From Bacillota bacterium (GTDB taxonomy: Bacteria; Bacillota; Clostridia; Lachnospirales; Lachnospiraceae), in contig JAEZVF010000104.1 in NCBI GenBank assembly GCA_023443225.1, positions 1-64,000 of the forward strand: a DNA stretch of 64,000 nt, read 5' to 3'. Both the position numbers and the translations under genes were made by a program. This document shows, piece after piece, positions 8,942 through 17,096 of this stretch. The stretch's first letter is position 1. Every line of letters begins with the position of its first letter. Under the pieces are notes generated by a model. That model saw nothing but the letters and a program-made list of their open reading frames with translations. It had not been told where the DNA came from and searched no databases.

Positions 8942-11584
8942 CTATTTTAATTGTCCTTCCAAAACTTTTGAAGATTCAGCGATAACTTTATCAATACCAG
9001 CTGGATTTTTACCACCAGCCTGAGCCATGTTTGGACGACCACCACCGCCACCACCAACATGGGAGGCTAATTCTTTTATTAGATTGCCGGCATGAGCTCC
9101 CATTTTCATAGAAGCATCGGAAACCATAGCAATTAAATTAACCTTATCACTGCCCATTGCAGATGCAAGAATAATTACTCCATCACCCATTTTATCTTTC
9201 AATTGATCTCCCAGGTTACGTAGTCCATTCATATCTACATCTGGAACTTTTGTAGCTAAAAGTTTTACCCCCTTAACTTCTACAACCTGATTCATAACAT
9301 CACCAAGGGCATCTTTCGCAAGTTTATTTTTTAATTTTTCATTCTCTGACTGTAAGGCTTTTAATTCTTCTTGCAACGCTTCTATTTTTTTAGAAAGCAT
9401 GGACGGTTCTGATTTTGCTGTCTTTGCTGCAGAATTCAATTCCTCCTCAATCCCTTTGTAATATGCAAATACACCATCTGAGGTTAATGCTTCTATTCTA
9501 CGCACACCGGCAGCTACACCTGTTTCTGATACAATCTTGAAAGCAGTAATCGTTCCGGTATTATTTACGTGGGTACCCCCACATAATTCTTTACTGAAGT
9601 CTCCCATGGATACCACGCGAACCTTATCGCCATACTTTTCTCCAAATAAAGCCATCGCACCAGACTTCTTAGCCTCTTCTATTGTCATAATATCCGTGCG
9701 AACTTGAAGTCCAGCTGCAATCTCTTTGTTTACAATAGCTTCTACTTGATTGATTTCTTCCTTAGTCATAGCTTGGAAATGTGTAAAGTCAAAACGCAAT
9801 CTTTCATTGGTGACAAAAGAACCTGCCTGCTCAATATGTGAACCCAATACTGTTTTCAATGCTTTTTGTAATAAATGTGTTGCACTATGATTTTTACCGG
9901 TTGCCAATCTCTTATCGGTATCAATCGATAAATTTACTTGATCATTAACTTTTAATATTCCCTTCACTACTTTACCTACATGTCCAATCTTTCCACCTTG
10001 TAGTTTAATAGTGTCTTCAACTTCAAACTCCGCATCTTTTGTTGTAATCAAACCAGTATCTGCTACTTGACCACCACTGGTAGCATAGAAAGGTGTTTCC
10101 TCTACAAAAATAGTTCCTTCTTGTCCTGCAATTAATTCCTCTGCTATTTCCGTATCAGTTGTTAATGCAATAATTTTCGAGGTATAGGAAGTATTATCAT
10201 AACCTACAAATGCAGATGTTAGAGATGCACTCAACTGTTGATATACGGTTTCATCTGCACCCATATAATTCGTAACAGTACGGGCACTTCTCGCAGTCTC
10301 TCTCTGAACATTCATCGCTTTTTGGAAACCTTCTTCATCAATAGTGAACCCTTTTTCCTCTAGGATCTCTTTCGTTAAATCCAATGGGAATCCATAGGTA
10401 TCATAAAGCTTGAATGCATCCTCCCCAGATAAGGTTTTCAACCCGTCTTTTACAAGAGCATCTTCTAATTCAGATAAGATACTCAAGCCCTGGTCAATCG
10501 TTTTATAGAAATTATCCTCTTCTATGGTTAATAATTTAAGTATATAATCTTTTTTCTCTTCTAACTCCGGATATCCATCCTTGGACTCCTGAATTACGGT
10601 TTTGCTTAATGTTGCTAAGAAGCGGTCTTTAATACCCAGTAGCCTACCGTGACGTGCTGCACGTCTTAACAGTCTTCGAAGTACATAGCCTCTTCCTTCA
10701 TTGGAAGGAATAATTCCGTCGGATATCATAAAAGTAACCGAACGAATATGATCGGTAATCAGACGTATGGAAATATCTGCCTTTGGATCCTTTTTATAGG
10801 TAACACCAGCTACTTCACAAACCTTATCTCTAAGTGCCTTTATCGTATCTACATCAAAAATAGAATCTACATCCTGTACAGCAGTAGCAAGTCTTTCTAG
10901 ACCCATACCAGTATCAATATTCTTATTGCTCAATTCTTCATAATGTCCATTACCATCACTGTCAAACTGGGTAAATACATTGTTCCATATCTCTATAAAA
11001 CGATCACATTCACAGCCAACGGTACATCCCGGATCACCACAGCCATATTTTTCACCACGGTCGTAATATATTTCAGAACATGGACCACAAGGACCAGCAC
11101 CATGCTCCCAGAAATTATCTTCTTTGCCAAAGCGGAAGATTTTCTCAGCAGGAATTCCAATTTCCTTATTCCAGATATCAAATGCTTCATCATCCTCCAG
11201 ATATACGGAAGGATACAATCTATCGGCTGCTAAACCCACTACCTCGGTTAAAAATTCCCATGACCATGCGATTGCTTCATGTTTAAAGTAATCTCCAAAA
11301 GAGAAATTACCAAGCATTTCAAAAAAGGTACCATGCCTTGCTGTCTTTCCAACATTTTCAATATCACCGGTACGAATACATTTCTGACAAGTAGTAATTC
11401 TTTTACTTGGTGGAACCTCCTGACCAGTAAAATATGGTTTTAATGGTGCCATACCTGCATTAATCAATAATAAACTCTTGTCATTATGAGGAACAAGAGA
11501 AAAACTGTTCATTTTTAAATGTCCTTTGCTTTCAAAGAAATCAAGGTACATTTTTCTTAATTCATTCACTCCGTATGCTTTCAC
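8942..11584 (-). CDS. alaS: Alanyl-tRNA synthetase
   Basis: 880 residues, normal full length. The catalytic core runs from the N-terminus (YLDFFESKGHLKMNSFSLVP; GMAPLKPYF). The editing domain carries the zinc/active-site motifs NHSATHLLQKAL and CGGTH. A coiled coil (about 720-765) joins it to the C-Ala domain, which has the glycine-rich SHVGGGGGGRPNMAQAGG. It charges tRNA-Ala and removes Ser/Gly mischarges. GTG start with GGAGG at 7-nt spacing. It has its own consensus sigma-A promoter; no T-box sequence is present in the 130-nt leader. Confidence 0.98.
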   Translation of the reverse strand: MKAYGVNELRKMYLDFFESKGHLKMNSFSLVPHNDKSLLLINAGMAPLKPYFTGQEVPPSKRITTCQKCIRTGDIENVGKTARHGTFFEMLGNFSFGDYFKHEAIAWSWEFLTEVVGLAADRLYPSVYLEDDEAFDIWNKEIGIPAEKIFRFGKEDNFWEHGAGPCGPCSEIYYDRGEKYGCGDPGCTVGCECDRFIEIWNNVFTQFDSDGNGHYEELSNKNIDTGMGLERLATAVQDVDSIFDVDTIKALRDKVCEVAGVTYKKDPKADISIRLITDHIRSVTFMISDGIIPSNEGRGYVLRRLLRRAARHGRLLGIKDRFLATLSKTVIQESKDGYPELEEKKDYILKLLTIEEDNFYKTIDQGLSILSELEDALVKDGLKTLSGEDAFKLYDTYGFPLDLTKEILEEKGFTIDEEGFQKAMNVQRETARSARTVTNYMGADETVYQQLSASLTSAFVGYDNTSYTSKIIALTTDTEIAEELIAGQEGTIFVEETPFYATSGGQVADTGLITTKDAEFEVEDTIKLQGGKIGHVGKVVKGILKVNDQVNLSIDTDKRLATGKNHSATHLLQKALKTVLGSHIEQAGSFVTNERLRFDFTHFQAMTKEEINQVEAIVNKEIAAGLQVRTDIMTIEEAKKSGAMALFGEKYGDKVRVVSMGDFSKELCGGTHVNNTGTITAFKIVSETGVAAGVRRIEALTSDGVFAYYKGIEEELNSAAKTAKSEPSMLSKKIEALQEELKALQSENEKLKNKLAKDALGDVMNQVVEVKGVKLLATKVPDVDMNGLRNLGDQLKDKMGDGVIILASAMGSDKVNLIAMVSDASMKMGAHAGNLIKELASHVGGGGGGRPNMAQAGGKNPAGIDKVIAESSKVLEGQLK

Positions 11585-11707
11585 TTCACTGCCTCCTGCG
11601 CACTATTTATCTAAAATGTCTTATCTCTCCTGCTTTTAGCCTCCGTTGAAAGTATCATTTTTTCTGACACAAAAAAAATCACTTGAATAGAGAGTTTCTA
11701 ATATTTT

Positions 11708-11736
11708 ATTATAAGTACTAATTATTTATTTGTCAA
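11708..11736 (-). promoter_or_regulatory. Consensus sigma-A promoter of alaS
   Basis: TTGACA, 17-nt spacer, TATAAT: a perfect match to the housekeeping consensus, about 125 nt upstream of the alaS GTG. Confidence 0.85.
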
Positions 11737-11778
11737 TCAAATGTGTATTTGCACCAAAATATCGTAGCCATTCGTGTG

Positions 11779-12045
11779 CTATTTAAACCATATATTAAGG
11801 CAGAATAAAATGAATAGAAAGAAAGCAAACAGAAAAATACACCCAACAACCAAAGCCGCGCCTAAAGCACTAAACATAATCCTTAATGTTTCCTTTCTAT
11901 TTAAGGGCTGAATCAATTTTTCCTCCTCTAAATGGCAAGTTCTTCTAGGCTCATACCATGGCATTCCTTTTATATTCATGTCAGCAATTTTTTGTTCTTC
12001 ATCAAATGTTAAAAATTCTTTTGTGTTTGTTTTACTATTTATCAT
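11779..12045 (-). CDS. Small single-pass membrane protein, unknown
   Basis: 88 residues. A hydrophilic N-terminal half (TFDEEQKIADMNIKGMPWYE) is followed by one hydrophobic helix at the C-terminus (MFSALGAALVVGCIFLFAFF and on). I do not recognise a family. It starts 34 nt after the OppF-like ATPase gene, so it is probably the last gene of the oligopeptide transporter operon and may associate with the transporter (inference from position only). The longer frame starts at ATG 12054 but AAGGA abuts that codon; ATG 12045 has 9-nt spacing and is preferred. Confidence 0.6.
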   Translation of the reverse strand: MINSKTNTKEFLTFDEEQKIADMNIKGMPWYEPRRTCHLEEEKLIQPLNRKETLRIMFSALGAALVVGCIFLFAFFLFILFCLNIWFK

Positions 12046-12079
12046 TTTTACCATTCCTTTGCGATTTAATCGTTATTCC

Positions 12080-13063
12080 CTAATTATACAAATGACATAC
12101 AACATAATGTCCGGCCGTGGTTTCTTTTGCACTAGGTTGTTCACTCTTACATCTCTCCATACATTTGTTACATCTAGTATGGAATTTGCATCCCTTTGGC
12201 GGATTTGCCGGAGATGGAATACTTCCCTCTAATATGACCCTTTGCATCTTAATATCTGGATCAGGAACGGGTATTGCACTAAATAGTGCTTGTGTATATG
12301 GATGGCATGGATTTGCAAAGATGTCTTCCTTCGTACCAAATTCTACCATGCTGCCTAAATACATGATTCCCACAGTATCCGAAATATGTTCAATCACCGA
12401 TAAATCATGAGAAATAAACAGATACGTAAGATTATGGCTTTGTTGCAAATCTTTTAGCAGATTGATAATCTGTGCTTGAATAGAAACATCTAAAGCAGAT
12501 ACCGGCTCATCACATACAATGAATTCCGGATTAACTGCCAAAGCTCTTGCTATACAAATTCTCTGCCTCTGTCCGCCAGAAAACTCATGAGGATAACGGT
12601 CTTTGTGATATGGCTGAAGCCCACAGGATTCCATAACTTCATCTAAATATTCTTTATATTTTTCTTTCGGAACAATTTTATGTTCTTTTACTGCCTCTCC
12701 GATAATCTCTCCGACAGGAAGTCTTGGTGAAAGGCTAGAATAGGGATCTTGAAAAATGATCTGCATATTTGTTCGTAATTTTCTTAATTCTTTTTTATTC
12801 AACTTATGAATATCCAAACCATGAAAAAGAACTTCTCCACTTGTTTTCTCAATGAGCCTTAAAATAGTTCTGCCAACTGTAGATTTACCACAGCCGGATT
12901 CACCAACAATTCCCATAGTGGTACCACACCTCACTTGAAAGCTGATTCCATCCACTGCTTTTACAGTTCCCTTCTGCTTTGAAAATACACCACTTTTAAT
13001 GGGAAAATATTTGGTTAGATTGTTCACTTCTAATATTATATTTTTTTGATCTTTCTCTACCAT
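12080..13063 (-). CDS. Oligopeptide/dipeptide ABC transporter ATP-binding protein (OppF-like)
   Basis: 327 residues. Walker A GESGCGKST, signature FSGGQRQRI, Walker B FIVCDEPVSALD and H-loop FISHDLSVIEH are all intact. The C-terminal oligopeptide-transporter extension has the Cys-rich segment CKFHTRCNKCMERC, typical of OppD/F. It energises the membrane pore from the cytoplasm as partner of the OppD-like subunit, whose frame it overlaps by 7 nt. GGGGGAG precedes the ATG. Confidence 0.93.
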   Translation of the reverse strand: MVEKDQKNIILEVNNLTKYFPIKSGVFSKQKGTVKAVDGISFQVRCGTTMGIVGESGCGKSTVGRTILRLIEKTSGEVLFHGLDIHKLNKKELRKLRTNMQIIFQDPYSSLSPRLPVGEIIGEAVKEHKIVPKEKYKEYLDEVMESCGLQPYHKDRYPHEFSGGQRQRICIARALAVNPEFIVCDEPVSALDVSIQAQIINLLKDLQQSHNLTYLFISHDLSVIEHISDTVGIMYLGSMVEFGTKEDIFANPCHPYTQALFSAIPVPDPDIKMQRVILEGSIPSPANPPKGCKFHTRCNKCMERCKSEQPSAKETTAGHYVVCHLYN

Positions 13064-14235
13064 TCGTTATTCTCCCCCTTCTCCCTATTGTATTGATAAC
13101 AGGAAACAGCATGTGTAGGCGTTAAGTAGATTTCAGGTGGATAAACACCTTCACAAGTACAAATACGTTTTTCACATCGGTCTTTAAAATAACAATAGTC
13201 AGGCATATCTACCGGATTAGGTACTTTTCCGGGAATACTATATAAAAGTTCTGTTTTTTTACCAACGACTGGCTTACTATTCATTAGACCAACCGTGTAA
13301 GGATGACAAGGATTCTTAAAGATTTCACTCACAGTACCTCTCTCAACAATTTTGCCTGCATACATGACCACAACAAAATCTGCCATTTCAGCAATCACTC
13401 CCAAATCATGAGTAATCAGCATAATACTACTGTTAATCTGATTTTTTAAATTGCGTAGTAATTCCAGAATCTGTGCCTGAATTGTTACATCTAGAGCTGT
13501 AGTAGGCTCATCAGCAATAATCAATCTGGGATTACATGCCAAGCCCATGGCGATCATTACACGTTGTCTCATACCGCCAGATAATTCATGGGGATACATT
13601 TTATAAACGCCTTCACTATTTGCGATACCAACTAGCTCTAACATCTGGGTGGTTCGATTCTTTACATCACCCTTACCCATTTGTTTATTATGTAGGGCAA
13701 TAACCTCATCTACCTGCGCTCCAATTCGAAATACAGGATTCAAACTGGTCATTGGTTCTTGGAATATCATTGAAATCTGATTTCCTCTTAATTTCTGCAT
13801 CTCTACAGATGGGGTCTTAGCAATGTCAAACACATCCGTCCCAGTATGAAAACGGATGGCTCCTTCTACAATTTGTCCCTGTGGTCGTTGAACTAATTGC
13901 ATTAATGAAAGACTTGTTACTGACTTTCCACAACCGGATTCTCCGACTATACCAACTGTTTTACCCTGTGGTACTTCAAAGGTAACGCCATCTACCGACT
14001 TAACTGTTCCTATGTCAGTAAAAAAGTATGTATGTAGATTATCAAATTCAACAACGTTTTCAGGGTTCTTCATTTGCGTAATGTATTCTTCTCTAGGAAC
14101 ATTTTTACGATTTCTTTGTTTCTCAATTGCATCTGTAATCTTACGATTGTTCTTTGATATGTTATGAGACTCTTTTCTAGAAATATAATTTGCACTTTTT
14201 ACATTTTTCTTCCTTAAGAATACCAATTTCTTCAC
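13057..14235 (-). CDS. Oligopeptide/dipeptide ABC transporter ATP-binding protein (OppD-like)
   Basis: 392 residues. An unusual basic, Asn/Lys-rich N-terminal extension of about 55 residues precedes the ATPase: Walker A GESGCGKS, signature ELSGGMRQRV, Walker B LIIADEPTTALD, H-loop LITHDLGVIAE. The C-terminal part has the Opp extension with CYFKDRCEKRICTC. GTG start 3 nt after AGAGG and immediately after the permease stop; a later ATG at codon 55 (MKNPENVVEF) would give a protein of normal family length, so the extension may be untranslated. It pairs with the OppF-like protein. Confidence 0.9.
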   Translation of the reverse strand: MKKLVFLRKKNVKSANYISRKESHNISKNNRKITDAIEKQRNRKNVPREEYITQMKNPENVVEFDNLHTYFFTDIGTVKSVDGVTFEVPQGKTVGIVGESGCGKSVTSLSLMQLVQRPQGQIVEGAIRFHTGTDVFDIAKTPSVEMQKLRGNQISMIFQEPMTSLNPVFRIGAQVDEVIALHNKQMGKGDVKNRTTQMLELVGIANSEGVYKMYPHELSGGMRQRVMIAMGLACNPRLIIADEPTTALDVTIQAQILELLRNLKNQINSSIMLITHDLGVIAEMADFVVVMYAGKIVERGTVSEIFKNPCHPYTVGLMNSKPVVGKKTELLYSIPGKVPNPVDMPDYCYFKDRCEKRICTCEGVYPPEIYLTPTHAVSCYQYNREKGENNEW

Positions 14236-15975
14236 CTACCTCTTCATCTTAGGATCAAATGCATCACGTAAGCCATCACCTATAAAATTAAAACCTAAAA
14301 CTGTAATTAGGATTAAGAAACCTGCCGGAATCCATACATACCAGTAGTTGGTCATAACAAAAATATTATTAACTGCATTAATAATATTACCCCAGGATGC
14401 ATATGGGAATTTAACACCAAGTCCTAAGAAACTAAGTGTAGCCTCAGCGAGGATGGTTTCACCTAAACTCATAGTTGCCAAAACTGTTAACTGTGGAATT
14501 ACGTTTGGAATCAAATGTTTAAATATTCTTCTTGATACTCTGATACCCAAGGCTTCTGTAGCAATCATGAATTCCTGTTCACGCAAAGAAAGGATTTGTC
14601 CACGTACCATTCTGGCAATATTCGGCCACTGTAAGGCTGCCAAAATAACCATAAGCAGATAGATACGAATCTTTGGATCAATTCTCATATAATCCATAAT
14701 GGATCCTAAGATTATATAAAGAGGCATGGATGGAATACAATTGACAATATCAACGATACGCATAAGTAAATTATCTACCCATTTTCCAAAATAACCTGCA
14801 ATACCACCTATAATAACACCAATCATAGTTTCTAGAATAACAACGAAAAAACCAATCATTAAGGATATCTTTCCACCATACATCAGACGGGTTAGAATAT
14901 CCATACCATTAGCATCTGTACCTAGCCAGTGTGCCTTAGAGGGTGCCTCGTATACACTGATTAACTGAGTCTGTGAATTCTTTCGAACAATATATTGATT
15001 ATTTTTTCGTACCAAAGCATATTCTTCTTCTATACCTTCACTATTTATAAGTGTAAAGCTTGTCTTTTCATTTTCAATTGCTTCTATCACTACATCTCGA
15101 AATGCAATGGAAAGGAAATCCTTCTCTATGGCATTGATACTTATGCTGGATGCAATGGCATATTCCTGCTTTTTAGTTCCATCCATTCTATAGAAAATGG
15201 CAGAATAATCTTCTTCATCTAATACCATTACATAGGAATTTCCACCCACTTCAAAAGACGATGTTTTATCATTCATTGCTTTTTCTGCAGTAAAACAGAA
15301 ATCATAACCCAGTGCGGAATCTTCGGTATAAGTGTTAAAAATCAGCTTTGATACCATGCTAATATCCTTTGCTATTGAAATAGCTGTCTTTTTACCACTC
15401 TTATTGATGTAATAGGTTGTATCATTAATTTCAAAGGTTGTTTTACCATTTGAAACAGCTTCTGCATATGCACTTTTTATTTCTGCTGTAACCACTTGAG
15501 ATCCAACTACAGTGAATTTATTGATGCCTTTCATGGATACCACAGTTGCTATATCCTGATATTGAACCACACGATAAAATTCTTTTCCTTCTTTTATCAA
15601 AGAATAACGAACATCCTTAGCGACAAAGTTCTCTTCGCCTTTGTTAATTGCTAATATCAACTCAGTCCTGGCAACCGCCGGAAAAGTCTCGCCTTCAGTA
15701 TCGATGTACTGATATTCTGTATTGATAGCTGCACCGGCATAATCTTTTTCCATGGATTCATAGTCCTTAAATACCTGGGATTCACCATATGGTGCAATCA
15801 AACCACCGCCAAACGAAAATAGAAACATCGTAAGAATTATGATTAAACCTACAACAGCCAGATGATTACGAAAAAATCGTTTCATTACAAGCATACCCGG
15901 TGACAGCACTCTTACTCTCTGCTCGTCATCCAATGCCTTGGAAGTGCTAACATGTTCACTATTATCTTGTATCAT
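14236..15975 (-). CDS. Oligopeptide ABC transporter permease (OppC-like) with large extracellular insert
   Basis: 579 residues, about twice the usual 280-310. TM1 (about 38-60) is followed by an insert of about 280 residues (66-345), then the normal permease: HWLGTDANGMDILTRLMYGG, further helices and the EAA loop near EALGIRVSRRIFKHLIPN. The insert seems to be four degenerate repeats (about 102-160, 166-222, 226-288, 291-343), each with the pattern A-hydrophobic-x-x-(G/D/E)-K/E-x-x-F followed by Y-x-hydrophobic strands. Its position after TM1 puts it outside the cell, where it could contact the binding protein. AGGGAGG ribosome-binding site. Between the OppB- and OppD-like genes. Confidence 0.88.
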   Translation of the reverse strand: MIQDNSEHVSTSKALDDEQRVRVLSPGMLVMKRFFRNHLAVVGLIIILTMFLFSFGGGLIAPYGESQVFKDYESMEKDYAGAAINTEYQYIDTEGETFPAVARTELILAINKGEENFVAKDVRYSLIKEGKEFYRVVQYQDIATVVSMKGINKFTVVGSQVVTAEIKSAYAEAVSNGKTTFEINDTTYYINKSGKKTAISIAKDISMVSKLIFNTYTEDSALGYDFCFTAEKAMNDKTSSFEVGGNSYVMVLDEEDYSAIFYRMDGTKKQEYAIASSISINAIEKDFLSIAFRDVVIEAIENEKTSFTLINSEGIEEEYALVRKNNQYIVRKNSQTQLISVYEAPSKAHWLGTDANGMDILTRLMYGGKISLMIGFFVVILETMIGVIIGGIAGYFGKWVDNLLMRIVDIVNCIPSMPLYIILGSIMDYMRIDPKIRIYLLMVILAALQWPNIARMVRGQILSLREQEFMIATEALGIRVSRRIFKHLIPNVIPQLTVLATMSLGETILAEATLSFLGLGVKFPYASWGNIINAVNNIFVMTNYWYVWIPAGFLILITVLGFNFIGDGLRDAFDPKMKR

Positions 15976-15989
15976 ATTCTAACACCTCC

Positions 15990-16976
15990 CTAATTTACTC
16001 TGACTCTAGGATCAACAACTGCATACAATATATCAGCTATTAATGTACCAAGTAACGTAAGAAACGCTATAAATACGATATAAAACATAGAAAATGGAAT
16101 ATCTCCCGAGGTCATCGCCAGAAAGGAAGTATAGCCGATCCCTTCAATCTGGAATAATGTCTCTGTAATCATAGCACCGGAAAATATAAGTGGTAGAGAA
16201 TTTCCGACAATGGTAACTATAGGTATTAACGTATTGCGGAATGCATGATAGTTAATTACTCTGCTCTCTGAAAGTCCTTTTGCTCTTGCAGTACGAATAA
16301 AGTCCGAATTTAAAACCTCCAGCATACTTGTTCTGGTATATCTCATTAGAGAACCAACGTTTACAATAGTCAATGTTATAACTGGAAGCACTAAGTGTTT
16401 GGCAATATCTAAAATTTGACCTAAGGGGCTTAATTGTTCGTGCATACGACCTACCATACCAAACAAATCAAACCATCCTAATTTGACAGAAAATAGCCAT
16501 TTTAAGATTGTTGCAAAGAAAAAAGTAGGGAGTGATATACCGATTAAGGCAAATACACTAATGGTATAATCTACTCTGCTGTATTGTTTTCTTGCCGATA
16601 AAATTCCTAAAGGAATCGCTATAATAATCTCTAAAATAAAAGAGACAGCTCCTAAAATAAAGGAATCCCATATAACTTCAGAAAACTTTTCAGTAACAGG
16701 CACATTAAATGCCCATGAATCTCCGAAATTACCTCGGATAGCCTGTCCTAACCAATGTAAATAACCTGCAATAATTCCAGAATCCAGACCATAAGTTGCA
16801 TTTAGCTGATCTAACCATTCTTTATAAGACTTCCCTCCTGGAAGAGATGCCTTCTGTCTTGCCATGTTTTCTACAAAAGAAGTCGGCATACAACGCATAA
16901 TGGTATAAATAATGAATGCCACAAAAAATAAAATGACAACACTTAATGCTAATCTTTTCACCAAAAATTTACGCAT
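15990..16976 (-). CDS. Oligopeptide/dipeptide ABC transporter permease (OppB-like)
   Basis: 328 residues with six predicted helices. N-terminal MRKFLVKRLALSVVILFFVA and the EAA-loop region TARAKGLSESRVINYHAFRN identify it as the OppB/DppB subunit. It forms the membrane channel with the OppC-like protein. It is 14 nt upstream of the OppC-like gene and follows the binding-protein gene after a 120-nt gap with a strong hairpin, which may set a higher level for the binding protein than for the channel. Confidence 0.93.
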   Translation of the reverse strand: MRKFLVKRLALSVVILFFVAFIIYTIMRCMPTSFVENMARQKASLPGGKSYKEWLDQLNATYGLDSGIIAGYLHWLGQAIRGNFGDSWAFNVPVTEKFSEVIWDSFILGAVSFILEIIIAIPLGILSARKQYSRVDYTISVFALIGISLPTFFFATILKWLFSVKLGWFDLFGMVGRMHEQLSPLGQILDIAKHLVLPVITLTIVNVGSLMRYTRTSMLEVLNSDFIRTARAKGLSESRVINYHAFRNTLIPIVTIVGNSLPLIFSGAMITETLFQIEGIGYTSFLAMTSGDIPFSMFYIVFIAFLTLLGTLIADILYAVVDPRVRVN

Positions 16977-16996
16977 AAGTTACTACCTCTCTTAGC

Positions 16997-17053
16997 AAAA
17001 GGGGCCGTTGCAAAATTATAATATAATTCGCAGTTAATTTGAGAACAGCCCCT
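16997..17053 (-). terminator. Hairpin between binding-protein and permease genes
   Basis: On the minus strand AGGGGCTGTT pairs with AACGGCCCCT over 10 bp (one G-U), followed by TTTTGC. The loop contains a 15-nt AT palindrome (17014-17028). The short T-run suggests partial termination or a 3'-stabilising stem rather than a full stop. Confidence 0.5.
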
Positions 17054-17096
17054 ACTTTCAATAACATAGTGTCAAGTAATGATTCATTATAATTGA

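Noticed and set aside
11585..11778. T-box riboswitch upstream of alaS
   Set aside because: The minus-strand leader has no AGGGTGG-type T-box sequence and no terminator/antiterminator pair; only a plain consensus promoter is seen.
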